A DNA stretch of 64,000 nucleotides, from contig NZ_BMPZ01000003.1 of assembly GCF_014647855.1 (NCBI RefSeq), positions 372,001 to 436,000 of the forward strand, read 5' to 3'. The translations under genes were made by a program, and so were the position numbers. The notes below the pieces were generated by a model. That model did not search any database. It worked only from the letters and a program-made list of their open reading frames with translations, and had not been told where the DNA came from. This document shows, piece after piece, positions 25,852 to 34,977 of this stretch. Source of the stretch: Shewanella gelidii (lineage in GTDB: Bacteria > Pseudomonadota > Gammaproteobacteria > Enterobacterales > Shewanellaceae). The stretch's first letter is position 1. Each line of letters begins with the position of its first letter.

Positions 25852-27801
25852 CTAACTCACTTTGGCAGGTTGACGGTTTGGCGCGTAGTCTCGCGGCAGT
25901 GTCACCGTGACGACGCAACCTTGCGGCCAAGGCAATTTGTCATGCTGACTTTGACTGCAGTTTTCAATCGTAAACGTACCATGGTGTTGAGTGACCACAT
26001 CTTTACAAATTGCCAGCCCTAACCCTAACCCTTGCTCTTTCGTCGAACGAAACGAAGTCACCAAAGCCTTTGCCTCTTCTTTTAAGCCCGACCCATTATC
26101 CACGACTAGAATGTGGAGCTTATCGCTCTCATACCATACTTGGACTTGAATTTTTCCTGGCCGTTGCTGACGAATATCTTGCAGCGCATCAAGGCTATTT
26201 TTAAATAGATTCACCATTAGCTGACTAAGCCCAACTTCGTCGGCAAACACTCGAAATGCTTGTCCTTGAATACTGACGGTTGCCGTAACATCAGCCCGTT
26301 TGAATTCATGCTCAAGCAACACGATCGACTCTTGGATCACCGCTTGTAAATCGAGCGCCTCGACACTGGCACGACGACGCTTTAATAAACCACGGATCCT
26401 GTGTACCACGGCACCTGCGCGCATCGACTGACTATTGATTTTTTGCAGTACCTCATAAAGTGCTTCGGTATCCGCGCCCTCCCCAGATAAATGAGCACCA
26501 CGTTCAGGGGAGCGAATTTGCATCATCGCCCCCTCGCTATACTGGTTAATCGCAGCAATGGGCTGGTTTAACTCGTGGGCCAAGCCCGCGCCAATCTCAC
26601 CTAAAATGGCTGCGCTTTGTAGTTTTTCCACCTGTAGCGCCTTATCTTGCAATTCACGCTCTGTCGCTAACAAAAACTCACTCTTTTGCCTAAATTTATA
26701 CTCCAGCCATAAATGATAAAGCGTGGCTAAGACGAACAAGCCAAGCAGACCTGCGCCCCATTCCTTATTCTTAACCATCCACTGCCAGACCGCTTTATGA
26801 GCCGGGATCTTTGTGGTTTGAATATGTAAATCTTGAAATAGCTTAATGACTTTTAACTGACTAATTGGTGCTGTCCAACCCAAAGTACGAGCCGTGATAG
26901 CTGCTGGGTGGTCCGCTTGCAAATCAAATAAGGCGAGCGTGGTATCCGTCCTCGTTTCAGGAGAAACTGACTCTGCAGCAGCAAAAGACCAATTTGGATA
27001 TAAGGCTGTACTGACTGCGCAATCATAGCCTTCTGGTGTCACTTCGTGGATCACTCGGAAATCTTTTCTTTGCACTAAACCTTCTTCCACCATTTCTTCA
27101 AGCGTACAAAACGGTGTAATTGCAGCATCTGCGGTACCATCTCGAACTTGGTAAACAATGGGTTCAAGCGGGAATCCAAGGAAGCGAACATTTTCAAAAA
27201 ACTGTTCAGGTACATATCCTGATTTTAACAACAAGCCACGCACCGCCTGATATCCACCCAGGGCTTGCGGATCACTGGCAACAATACTCACGCCCTCGAG
27301 ATCGGCAAGGGTTTGGATTGAGCTAGATGCCGGCACAATGATGGTCGAACCGATAGCAAACGTAGTCCCTAAATGCTTGCGGCTCTTCATGGTCGCCAGC
27401 CATGACAAAGGAAACGTATTGCTCAGATTGAGGTACTGGCCAGGATTGGTCACAATAAATTGAATTTCATTGGCGAGTAATTGACGACTCATTTCATCGA
27501 AATCAAGTGGCACAACTTCAAAACGGCGATTCGGCACATTTTCGGTAAGGTAATCCATCATGGGTTGCCACCTTAAAATGCCCGCTTGTACGCCATGGTT
27601 TGCCAGCACACCGACCTTCAATACTCGAATATCTTGATCTTTGGCTAAAGCCCCCCCTTCGGTTGGAGTTACCAAGTCACCAGCAAGCGGACGCGCCTCA
27701 TGCACATTGGCAACGCTTGTTGCACTGAAGCTCATCACCATAATCCAACACAAAATAATCAACTTGAATTGAGACAAATCACCAACCTTAACCGCGAACA
27801 T
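25852..27801 (-). CDS. TtrS/ThsS-like sensor histidine kinase
   Basis: 649 residues. A signal or first membrane helix (residues about 12-32) is followed by a PhnD-type periplasmic binding domain (about 58-325) starting VLKVGVLANHGVQAG. Cysteines occur in FCTLEEM and GYDCA, as in tetrathionate/thiosulfate sensors. A second helix lies near 350-368. The HisKA box is GLAHELNQPIAAI, with phospho-acceptor His, and the ATPase domain has LVVDNGSGL and GLGLGLAICKDVV. The divergent response regulator and nearby octaheme enzyme support a sulfur-oxyanion sensor. Whether the ligand is tetrathionate or thiosulfate is open. Confidence 0.85.
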   Translation of the reverse strand: MFAVKVGDLSQFKLIILCWIMVMSFSATSVANVHEARPLAGDLVTPTEGGALAKDQDIRVLKVGVLANHGVQAGILRWQPMMDYLTENVPNRRFEVVPLDFDEMSRQLLANEIQFIVTNPGQYLNLSNTFPLSWLATMKSRKHLGTTFAIGSTIIVPASSSIQTLADLEGVSIVASDPQALGGYQAVRGLLLKSGYVPEQFFENVRFLGFPLEPIVYQVRDGTADAAITPFCTLEEMVEEGLVQRKDFRVIHEVTPEGYDCAVSTALYPNWSFAAAESVSPETRTDTTLALFDLQADHPAAITARTLGWTAPISQLKVIKLFQDLHIQTTKIPAHKAVWQWMVKNKEWGAGLLGLFVLATLYHLWLEYKFRQKSEFLLATERELQDKALQVEKLQSAAILGEIGAGLAHELNQPIAAINQYSEGAMMQIRSPERGAHLSGEGADTEALYEVLQKINSQSMRAGAVVHRIRGLLKRRRASVEALDLQAVIQESIVLLEHEFKRADVTATVSIQGQAFRVFADEVGLSQLMVNLFKNSLDALQDIRQQRPGKIQVQVWYESDKLHILVVDNGSGLKEEAKALVTSFRSTKEQGLGLGLAICKDVVTQHHGTFTIENCSQSQHDKLPWPQGCVVTVTLPRDYAPNRQPAKVS

Positions 27802-27907
27802 ATCTCCTTAACCTATGCCGTTTTTTTTTAGAATACTGTGAATCAAAGCGTAAAGATCTAAGCCCAGCTTCATGAAGTGTCACTCCGTGATCAATCTAAC
27901 AATCTTT

Positions 27908-27925
27908 AACCCCTAGGGTGGGGTT
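27908..27925. promoter_or_regulatory. Palindrome in the divergent kinase/regulator promoter region
   Basis: AACCCC-TAGGGT-GGGGTT, 66 bp before the regulator start. Candidate binding site for the FixJ-type regulator, or a hairpin in the 5' leader. Confidence 0.45.
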
Positions 27926-27990
27926 ATAAAAGAGAGACAGTTAATCTAAACCTTACTGACGGAGCGACCAAATGAAGAGAGAGTCATGTC

Positions 27991-28596
27991 ATGCCTGACA
28001 GCTTACCGCTGTACCTTGTTGACGACGATGCCGCTATTTTAGATTCATTGAGTTTCCTTCTCACTCAATATGGCTATACAGCACAAACGTTTCAGCAAGG
28101 ACAAGATTTCTTAACGCAAGTGAATATCTCTGAACCCGGTTGCGTTATTTTAGACAGCCGCATGCCAGAAATTACCGGTCAAGAAATTCAGCAAAAACTG
28201 CTTGAGTGCGACAGTCCTCTGGGCATCATTTTCCTAACAGGCCATGGGGATTTACCCATGGCAGTGAGTGCATTTCGCAAAGGTGCCTGTGACTTTTTTC
28301 AAAAACCTGTTGCCGGACAGGCCTTAGCGGATGCGATTAAAAAAGCGCACGCGTATAGCAGGAATACCTTTGAGCAAATGATCTTGCAGCAACGATTCGA
28401 AACCCTCACGCCACGCGAACAAGATGTTATGGAACAGGCGATTCAAGGGCTCACCAACAAGCAAATCTCCCAAGCTTTATTTGTGTCATTGCGCACCGTA
28501 GAAGTCCATCGCGCAAGAATGATGAAAAAGCTCGGTGTACATAACCTCGCGGAGCTAGCAAAGTACACCAAACTGGCTCATATCGAATCTTCGTAG
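27991..28596 (+). CDS. TtrR/FixJ-type response regulator
   Basis: 201 residues. A receiver domain with the acidic pair in LVDDDAA (residues 9-15), the phospho-acceptor Asp in VILDSRMPE (near 55), Thr in FLTGHGD, and Lys in FFQKPV. Residues 140-195 form a LuxR-type helix-turn-helix (LTPREQDVMEQAIQGLTNKQIS ends the first helices). This is the FixJ/TtrR architecture. It is divergent from the kinase by about 190 bp and presumably activates nearby reductase genes. Confidence 0.88.
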   Translation: MPDSLPLYLVDDDAAILDSLSFLLTQYGYTAQTFQQGQDFLTQVNISEPGCVILDSRMPEITGQEIQQKLLECDSPLGIIFLTGHGDLPMAVSAFRKGACDFFQKPVAGQALADAIKKAHAYSRNTFEQMILQQRFETLTPREQDVMEQAIQGLTNKQISQALFVSLRTVEVHRARMMKKLGVHNLAELAKYTKLAHIESS

Positions 28597-28621
28597 ACAC
28601 GCGCCACATGCCGAAAAATAT

Positions 28622-28643
28622 CTGCGACGACTTGTCGCAGTTT
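28622..28643 (+). terminator. Possible weak terminator after the response regulator
   Basis: CTGCGAC, GACTT, GTCGCAG, then TTTG. The T-tract is short, so function is uncertain. Confidence 0.4.
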
Positions 28644-28716
28644 GCCCAATAGCCGTTGGTGGTTTCCAAGGTTGTTGAGACAATTTTGTCATCAACAACA
28701 AATCACTAATAAATCC

Positions 28717-30774
28717 ATGCCTTCTAAACGCTCCCTCGTGAATTGCGCCATGCTCCCAATGCTTGGCCTTAGCCTTTCGACCCCAACTCTAGCTCAAGAC
28801 GACGCAATGGAAGTCATTGAGGTAAAAGGCCACCTTGAAGCAAAAAATGCCTCGACCAATTTAGACGCTGCCCCCAGTGCAATTGATATCAGTCAACTCC
28901 TAAAAACACTTCCCGGTGCAGCCGTTAACAGCAATGGTCCACTTACAGGCATTGCTCAATACCGCGGCTTATATGGTGATCGCGTCAGCACCAAAGTCAA
29001 CGGCCTATCGGTTTCAGGCGCGGGCCCGAATGCCATGGATACACCTTTAAGCTATGCCAGCTTAATCTTAACCGAGTCTGTCGACATGAGCCGCGGCATA
29101 GCGCCGGTATCAAGCGGAACGGACACCATTGGAGGAAGTATTCGCGTAATCGAGTCACAAGCTCGCTTTCAAGAAGATAGCGGCCTCGTGCGTGGACAAT
29201 ACCAAGACAATGGTCAACGCAGCTATATTGGCGGCAAGGCGAATCTTGCCAATCAAGATCATGCATTGCTTGTATATGTCGATTTAATGCAAGGGACAGA
29301 TAATCCAGAAACTGGCGATGGCCGAGAAATCTCACCCGGCGATTATGATAAATTTGTTGCCGGCGGTCAGTACCGCTTTGCGCTTGACGAAACGGGTGAC
29401 GAGTCCATCGCCCTCAACTACCAGCATTTAGAAACGTTGGATGCGGGAACCCCTGCACTGCCTATGGATATTAACTATATCCGCACCGATCGTATTAAGC
29501 TCGAAGGTCAACACGACTTGTCCAGCTGGCTCATGGATTGGAATCTTGCTTATAGCGATGCCCGCCACGGCATGGATAACTACAGCTTACGCTTTAAGCC
29601 CGATCTAAAGCCACATCGATATAACACCGCTGATAGTACAGCTCTGAGCGGCGGCATTGACTTTGAAAAAGATGCTTGGTTCATCGGCGCGGAATTCCAA
29701 CTTGATGACCATAACTCCGTCATTACTGACTTCACCAAGCCCATGTTCAAAGTCGATAACTTCAACAATGTTACAGATGAAAGTTACAGTGCATTTGTCG
29801 AGTGGCAACAGGACATCGACCAATGGCATTGGCAAATCGGCGCACGGCTCAAACACTATCGAACCGACGCCGACGAAGTGAGTCATGCCATGGCGGCGAA
29901 CTCTGCTGCAATTCGTATGCTAATGGAGCGCTTTAACAACGCTGACCGGAGTCAAGCCCAAACTGGCTTCGATTTCGTCATCAATGGTCAATACCAAGTG
30001 AGCCCACAGCTCAGTACTGTCATTGGTTTTGCGCGTAAACAAGCCGCCGCAAGCTATCAACAACGTTATCTTTGGGTTCCCATGCAATCCACTGGCGGCA
30101 TGGCCGATGGACGCACTTATGTTGGCAAGATGGATCTTGACTTGGAAACGGCTTATCAACTTGAACTGGGCTTAAACTACCAAGCCAACCAACTCACGTT
30201 AACGCCCCGCGTCTTCTTTCATCAAATTGACGACTATGTCCAAGGCGTGCAGGCCACAGATCCCGCTGTCATCATGGCCGCAACGATGATGGGTGACCCA
30301 TTCCCATTGATGTTTGAAAATACCGATGCACGCCTGTTTGGCATGGACATTCAAGCCAGTTATCTCATCAGTCAGCAGTGGCATCTTGATATGCTCGCCT
30401 CGTACACCACTGGCGAGCGCACTGATGTTGATGATCATCTATATCGCATTGCACCACCCAATATAGTGATGGGTGTTAACTATCAAAACAATGCTTGGTT
30501 TGCACGCCTAGAAGGAGTTGCAGTCAAGGGGCAGAACAAGGTTTCACAAGCCTCACGCGAACAAGCAACGGCAGGCTATGGCTTGATTCATGTCTCTGCG
30601 GGCTACGACACCCAAAATTGGCAAATTAAAGCCGGCATCGACAACCTCCTTGATCGTGAATACCAAGACCATATGGGCGCCTACAACCGCGTCATGATGT
30701 CTGATTTAGCACCGGGAGAGCGTATGTCAGGCTTAGGCCTTTCAGCATGGCTGAGTGGTGAATATCGCTTTTAA
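28717..30774 (+). CDS. TonB-dependent receptor, OprC/NosA (copper) type
   Basis: 685 residues from ATG 28717, which gives a clean signal peptide ending at ...TPTLAQ; a TTG at 28642 would add 25 residues without a ribosome site. The plug has EVIEVKGHLE near the N-terminus and YRGLYGDRVSTKVNGLSVSG, then GPNAMDTPLSYAS. This matches the copper receptors OprC and NosA (GCPNRMDPP in OprC). The barrel is methionine-rich (VIMAATMMGDPFPLMF, RVMMSDLAPGERMSG) and ends in YRF. The Cys that binds copper in OprC is replaced by Gly here while the Met is kept. Copper or copper-chelate uptake is the best guess. Confidence 0.72.
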   Translation: MPSKRSLVNCAMLPMLGLSLSTPTLAQDDAMEVIEVKGHLEAKNASTNLDAAPSAIDISQLLKTLPGAAVNSNGPLTGIAQYRGLYGDRVSTKVNGLSVSGAGPNAMDTPLSYASLILTESVDMSRGIAPVSSGTDTIGGSIRVIESQARFQEDSGLVRGQYQDNGQRSYIGGKANLANQDHALLVYVDLMQGTDNPETGDGREISPGDYDKFVAGGQYRFALDETGDESIALNYQHLETLDAGTPALPMDINYIRTDRIKLEGQHDLSSWLMDWNLAYSDARHGMDNYSLRFKPDLKPHRYNTADSTALSGGIDFEKDAWFIGAEFQLDDHNSVITDFTKPMFKVDNFNNVTDESYSAFVEWQQDIDQWHWQIGARLKHYRTDADEVSHAMAANSAAIRMLMERFNNADRSQAQTGFDFVINGQYQVSPQLSTVIGFARKQAAASYQQRYLWVPMQSTGGMADGRTYVGKMDLDLETAYQLELGLNYQANQLTLTPRVFFHQIDDYVQGVQATDPAVIMAATMMGDPFPLMFENTDARLFGMDIQASYLISQQWHLDMLASYTTGERTDVDDHLYRIAPPNIVMGVNYQNNAWFARLEGVAVKGQNKVSQASREQATAGYGLIHVSAGYDTQNWQIKAGIDNLLDREYQDHMGAYNRVMMSDLAPGERMSGLGLSAWLSGEYRF

Positions 30775-30867
30775 ATCAAGGAAGCATTGATACATATACG
30801 TTCGATGCAAACAAGTTTCGTGACACTGCGAAAATAGCGCTTAGGTTAAAACTACAGCTTAACCACT

Positions 30868-30900
30868 CCCGAGATAGCCTTTCTATCTCGGGATTTTTTT
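30868..30900 (+). terminator. Intrinsic terminator of the TonB receptor gene
   Basis: CCCGAGATAG (30868-30877), short loop, CTATCTCGGG (30883-30892), then ATTTTTTT. Confidence 0.92.
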
Positions 30901-31157
30901 AGGTACACGTTAAATCTATCCAATATTTTTTGATAGCAACATGCCACTGAGGTGGATATCCATACGTCACTGCTCCACGATCTAAATGCTGTCACAACGC
31001 GTTCACGACAAGCCTCAGCATCACCCTCTAAAAATCCGATTAGCATGATAGCTTTTATCCGCTATATCAAAATCACAACCTGCTCTATTATCTTCACATC
31101 AACAACGCACAAGCATGCGCTGAAGCGAAAATTTTTAAATCTCATGACATTTTAATT
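30901..31157. other. ahpC upstream region
   Basis: No coding frame is convincing. A partial dyad GATAGC...GCTAT lies at 31047-31065, but its half-site spacing does not fit the OxyR pattern, so regulation of ahpC is not assigned. Confidence 0.4.
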
Positions 31158-31167
31158 GGAGCACATT

Positions 31168-31737
31168 ATGACTCAGTCCATCATCAATACCGAAATCAAA
31201 CCATTTTCAGCAACGGCATACCACAAAGGAGATTTCGTCTCCGTTTCAGAGCAAGATTTACTCGGCAAATGGTCTGTCGTTTTCTTCTACCCTGCTGATT
31301 TCACCTTTGTTTGCCCAACAGAGCTTGGTGATATGGCTGACCATTATGAGAAGCTGCAAGCAATGGGCGTCGAAGTCTACTCGGTTTCAACCGACACTCA
31401 CTTTACCCACAAAGCTTGGCATGATAGTTCTGACACGATTCGCAAACTTCAATTCCCGATGGTGGGTGACCCAACCGGCGTGATTTCTCGTAACTTTGGG
31501 GTCATGATTGAAGAAGACGGCTTAGCCTTGCGTGGAACCTTTGTCATTAATCCAGAGGGGCAAATCAAAGTAGCTGAGGTCCATGACCTAGGCATTGGAC
31601 GAAGTGCATCAGAGCTCGTCCGTAAAATTCAAGCTGCACAGTATGTTGCAGAACACGATGGTGAGGTTTGCCCAGCGGCATGGCAACCAGGTGAAGAAAC
31701 CCTTGCCCCGTCTTTAGACTTAGTTGGAAAAATCTAG
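31168..31737 (+). CDS. ahpC: Alkyl hydroperoxide reductase subunit C (2-Cys peroxiredoxin)
   Basis: 189 residues from ATG 31168, which follows GGAG. Peroxidatic Cys is in DFTFVCPTEL (near residue 50) and the resolving Cys in EVCPAAWQPG (near 170), so it is a typical 2-Cys AhpC. It reduces hydrogen peroxide, organic peroxides and peroxynitrite. The usual partner gene ahpF is not within the neighbourhood. Its own terminator follows at 31781-31822. Confidence 0.95.
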   Translation: MTQSIINTEIKPFSATAYHKGDFVSVSEQDLLGKWSVVFFYPADFTFVCPTELGDMADHYEKLQAMGVEVYSVSTDTHFTHKAWHDSSDTIRKLQFPMVGDPTGVISRNFGVMIEEDGLALRGTFVINPEGQIKVAEVHDLGIGRSASELVRKIQAAQYVAEHDGEVCPAAWQPGEETLAPSLDLVGKI

Positions 31738-31780
31738 ACCAAAGTAACACATCTCGACATTAAATCATCTCTGCCTTTTG

Positions 31781-31822
31781 CTTCCTTGGGCTTCCCCTGT
31801 CATGCCCAAGGAAGTTTTTTTT
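31781..31822 (+). terminator. Intrinsic terminator of ahpC
   Basis: CTTCCTTGGGC (31781-31791) and GCCCAAGGAAG (31804-31814) followed by eight Ts. Confidence 0.95.
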
Positions 31823-31831
31823 GCCTCTCCT

Positions 31832-32809
31832 CTAGCCACTAGTCTTATTCAACTTTTGTGACAGCATATCGCGATCTGCCTGATCAAGCAGATCTGAGAT
31901 CTGCAGTTTACCGGTCACAAGACAAACACCGACCGTGGCAGTAAAGGCAGGTAAATCTTGCAAATGTTGAGTGACAAATGCTTGCTGCAATTTGGACTTT
32001 ATCGCGCTGAGATCGTTCTCATTCTCTAACATCATGAGAGCGACAAACTCATCCCCCCCCATGCGCCCGACAACATCAGATTGACGGGTACATCCTTCTA
32101 TCGCTTCGGCAACGTGCTTCAATACCCGATCACCCACCCCATGACCATGGGTATCATTAATAACTTTAAAATCATCGACATCGATATAAAACAGCGCTAG
32201 CTGACTTTGCATCCGTTTCGCAAGTTTAAGGCGCTGTTCAGCCAAAATCGCAAATCCTCTGCGATTGCTTAGCTCTGTTAGTGGGTCGGTAATCGCTAAT
32301 TGCTGAACTTGCTGGTACAGGTCAATCAATGTGAGATCGGATTCTAAAATGTCTTTTAATTGGCGTATGAGTTCAAAGTAAGTTTCACCATAATCTGTCA
32401 CTTCATAATCCATCACACAAAAGGTGCCAAATGGCTGGCCATCGGGCCAATTGACCGGAACCCCTAAGTAGGAGCGAAAGCCATCTTGGTGCACTTCTGG
32501 ATTCGTATTCCAGCAAGATTCACTCAGCGCATTGCTGACATATAACTCATGACCGGTTTCAACAATTCGGCGACAGAAGATGTTCACTTCAGGCTCAATA
32601 ATTGCTCCAGCGGGATACGGATTACTCTCTTGTTGGCTACTAATGGTTGTTTGAAAGCCTTGCGGGGTATATTGCACCAAAAAACCTGCCGGTGCGTTAA
32701 ACAGCTTTGACAATAGATTGACTGTATTCTGCCACTTCTCTAGTGAAATCAGGTCATTTGGGCTATCCAATAGGAACTTATTTTTATCAAAACTGACAAT
32801 TTTATTCAT
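31832..32809 (-). CDS. GAF-GGDEF diguanylate cyclase
   Basis: 325 residues from ATG 32809. A TTG 12 bp upstream is less likely. Residues about 25-160 form a GAF domain (APAGFLVQYTPQGFQ ... YLGVPVNWPDGQPFGTFCVMD) and 170-322 a GGDEF domain. The catalytic loop GGDEF is intact, and RQSD five residues earlier is a probable inhibitory site. No membrane helix, so a cytosolic sensor of an unknown small molecule. Monocistronic. Confidence 0.9.
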   Translation of the reverse strand: MNKIVSFDKNKFLLDSPNDLISLEKWQNTVNLLSKLFNAPAGFLVQYTPQGFQTTISSQQESNPYPAGAIIEPEVNIFCRRIVETGHELYVSNALSESCWNTNPEVHQDGFRSYLGVPVNWPDGQPFGTFCVMDYEVTDYGETYFELIRQLKDILESDLTLIDLYQQVQQLAITDPLTELSNRRGFAILAEQRLKLAKRMQSQLALFYIDVDDFKVINDTHGHGVGDRVLKHVAEAIEGCTRQSDVVGRMGGDEFVALMMLENENDLSAIKSKLQQAFVTQHLQDLPAFTATVGVCLVTGKLQISDLLDQADRDMLSQKLNKTSG

Positions 32810-33078
32810 GACATACCCCAATCAACAATTCTCGACCTATGCAAGTAGCCTGTTGGGCTTACATATAAATAGACCGCTTCACCAGCAAACTTAGTTCAAT
32901 ACGACCAAAACGACCTTATACAAGCTTCATTTCGGCCAGTCATTGACACTCGCCCTTGCCCTCCCTTGCATGACGCGTAGCACTAAAGTGTTAAGTATAG
33001 ACAGCGAATAGATGAAGTGACTTGAAGTTTATTTGAAGACTTGTGACAAAGTTTAGTTCCAGAGCACGATGGAAAGAA

Positions 33079-33621
33079 TTAAGACTCTCGATGATCTGAA
33101 ATCGGTTTTTTTAATAGTTTACGCTGCAGGGTTCTGCGGTGCATTCCGAGTTGCCTTGCCGTCGCAGACACGTTGCCTTTGTTGGCTTGTAACACTTGCT
33201 GAATATGCTCCCACTCTAATCGTTTTGGACTAATCGGTGTTTCATCTAGAGCCTGCGGCGCAGCAGTCACCGCTGTTCCTTGTAGCGCCGAGAGCAAGGT
33301 TTGTGTATCCGCAGGCTTTGCAAGATAGTTGTCTGCGCCGAGACGGATGGCCTCGACTGCCGTCGCAATACTGGCATAACCCGTAAGTAATACCATAGTG
33401 ACATCAGGCAGTAACTGACGCAGGGGAGGGATTAAACTCAAACCATTGGCTTCTGCAAGCTTCATATCCAGCAATATATGTGTTGGCTTGTATTTGCGGG
33501 CTTGCAATAGTGCCGAGCTCGCATCATGACTGATGAAACACTCAAACCCATGACGGCTCAACCGACGCGATAAAACTGGAGCCAGAGCAAGGTCATCTTC
33601 AATAATGAGCAACTGCTTCAT
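33079..33621 (-). CDS. RegA/PrrA-family response regulator
   Basis: 180 residues. Receiver domain with IIEDDLAL, phospho-acceptor Asp in HILLDMKLAEANG (near 52), LLTGYAS and AKPAD. A short linker leads to a Fis-type helix-turn-helix at the C-terminus (VLQANKGNVSATARQLGMHRRTLQRKL), the hallmark of RegA/PrrA/ActR redox regulators. Its start overlaps the kinase stop by 4 bp (ATGA). In alpha-proteobacteria such regulators control respiration, nitrogen and carbon genes. Confidence 0.88.
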   Translation of the reverse strand: MKQLLIIEDDLALAPVLSRRLSRHGFECFISHDASSALLQARKYKPTHILLDMKLAEANGLSLIPPLRQLLPDVTMVLLTGYASIATAVEAIRLGADNYLAKPADTQTLLSALQGTAVTAAPQALDETPISPKRLEWEHIQQVLQANKGNVSATARQLGMHRRTLQRKLLKKPISDHRES

Positions 33622-34868
33622 TGCAGATCCTTAGACAATGGCAAAGTTACAGTAGCCACGGAGCCACCACTTTGATGATGACTTAGCATCAAGCGCCCTC
33701 CAATTCGCTCTAAACTCGCATGACTTAACATTAAAGATACTCCCAGCCCTTTGGGGTTTTGTACCAAGTGATGCCCCAATTGATTAAGCAATTCATTGTC
33801 AATGCCCGCACCGTAATCTCGAATACGAATAAGCAAGCTTTGTTTGTTACGCTCGACGCTAAAACTGACTCTAGGTTGGCCAATATGCTCTTGGCTAGCT
33901 CGGGCAGCATTCTCTGCTAATGCAAGTAATGCCGGTAATAAACTGGTATCAGACTGAACTTTCAGGTGGTCATCGGCCAATTTCATCTCGTAGTCAACTT
34001 CAGTTTGCGGCATAAATAGATCGAGTTTCTGTTTGAATGAGCTCACTAATTCCAATACCGGTAACGTTTGTTGATGGCCACTACGGATCACATCCGTCGC
34101 TAAGCGCAACTCTCCTAAAGCATCTTCACAACGCTTTAAGGCACCATCCATTTCTTCAACGAGCTCTTGGGGTTGAGCAGCTTCATCTTGTAATTCATCA
34201 ATTAATAAACGCATGCTAAACATGGGGGTTGCTAGTTGATGGGCCATTTGTGCGGAAGCGGTACCTAGCGCTAACAATTGCTCCTGCCTCAGTTGCCCTT
34301 CTCGAATCTTAGCCAGCTCCTGATCTTGTTTACGCACACGTTTGGCGATAAGCGCGACGCTGGAGGTCATCACCAATGCTGAAATAACAAAGTTAAACCA
34401 CATGCCTTGATAGTGAGAGCTCATATCCATACCGTGCATCTGCATATGATGATCAGGGACGGCAAAGATCATCGCGCTATAAGCACATACAGATAAACCT
34501 GATAGCACCCATGGTGCCCACATCGGCAACATGACGGCTGCAAGCGCAATCGGCAGCAGCAACATAGAAATAAACGCATTGGTTGCACCGCCGGAGAAAT
34601 ACAACCAAGTAATCCAGAATAGCGTGTCGAGCAATAAGGCGATAAATAAGGCATTTTCTTGCTTAAGCAGGGGTAAGCGTAGCTTGAATGTCATCGCTAA
34701 GAAGATGGCTTCCAGCACGAGTGCCCAATTGAGCGGTACTTGCTGCAAGGTCAGGCCAAAGGTGTCCGCCGCAAAAAAAGTGAGGAGCAGCTTGAATATC
34801 AAACCAAGGCTTCTTAGCAAAGCCACTTGATCGGCTGTTCTTATTCTGGGCGTGAAGGTAAATGCCAT
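33618..34868 (-). CDS. RegB/PrrB-like redox-sensing histidine kinase
   Basis: 416 residues. Six membrane helices fill residues 15-185. The loop SGGATNAF matches the RegB quinone-sensing heptad GGxxNPF except Pro to Ala. The phospho-acceptor box is QMAHQLATPMFSM, of the RegB type (HQLxTP). RCEDAL further on resembles the segment holding the RegB redox-active cysteine. The ATPase domain has RDYGAGID and GLGVSLMLSHASLERI. It forms a pair with the RegA-like regulator. Quinone-redox sensing is inferred from the family. Confidence 0.85.
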   Translation of the reverse strand: MAFTFTPRIRTADQVALLRSLGLIFKLLLTFFAADTFGLTLQQVPLNWALVLEAIFLAMTFKLRLPLLKQENALFIALLLDTLFWITWLYFSGGATNAFISMLLLPIALAAVMLPMWAPWVLSGLSVCAYSAMIFAVPDHHMQMHGMDMSSHYQGMWFNFVISALVMTSSVALIAKRVRKQDQELAKIREGQLRQEQLLALGTASAQMAHQLATPMFSMRLLIDELQDEAAQPQELVEEMDGALKRCEDALGELRLATDVIRSGHQQTLPVLELVSSFKQKLDLFMPQTEVDYEMKLADDHLKVQSDTSLLPALLALAENAARASQEHIGQPRVSFSVERNKQSLLIRIRDYGAGIDNELLNQLGHHLVQNPKGLGVSLMLSHASLERIGGRLMLSHHQSGGSVATVTLPLSKDLQ

Positions 34869-34947
34869 ATGATTAATCCATTGATAAGAAACAATTATTA
34901 CTTACCTAGCTTGCAAGATTATATCAGTACTGAGTGGCTATTTCTCA

Positions 34948-34977
34948 TATGAATATTAAATAAACTTAATATTCATA
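34948..34977. promoter_or_regulatory. Perfect 12-bp inverted repeat between regB-like and PhoD-like genes
   Basis: TATGAATATTAA (34948-34959), spacer ATAAAC, TTAATATTCATA (34966-34977). It lies 80 bp upstream of the kinase start in a divergent promoter region of 347 bp. The rest of 34869-35215 shows nothing else clear. Candidate operator; no T-tract for termination. Confidence 0.55.

Noticed and set aside
31047-31065. Possible OxyR site before ahpC
   Set aside because: Only two half-sites are seen and the spacing is 10 instead of 7 bp.
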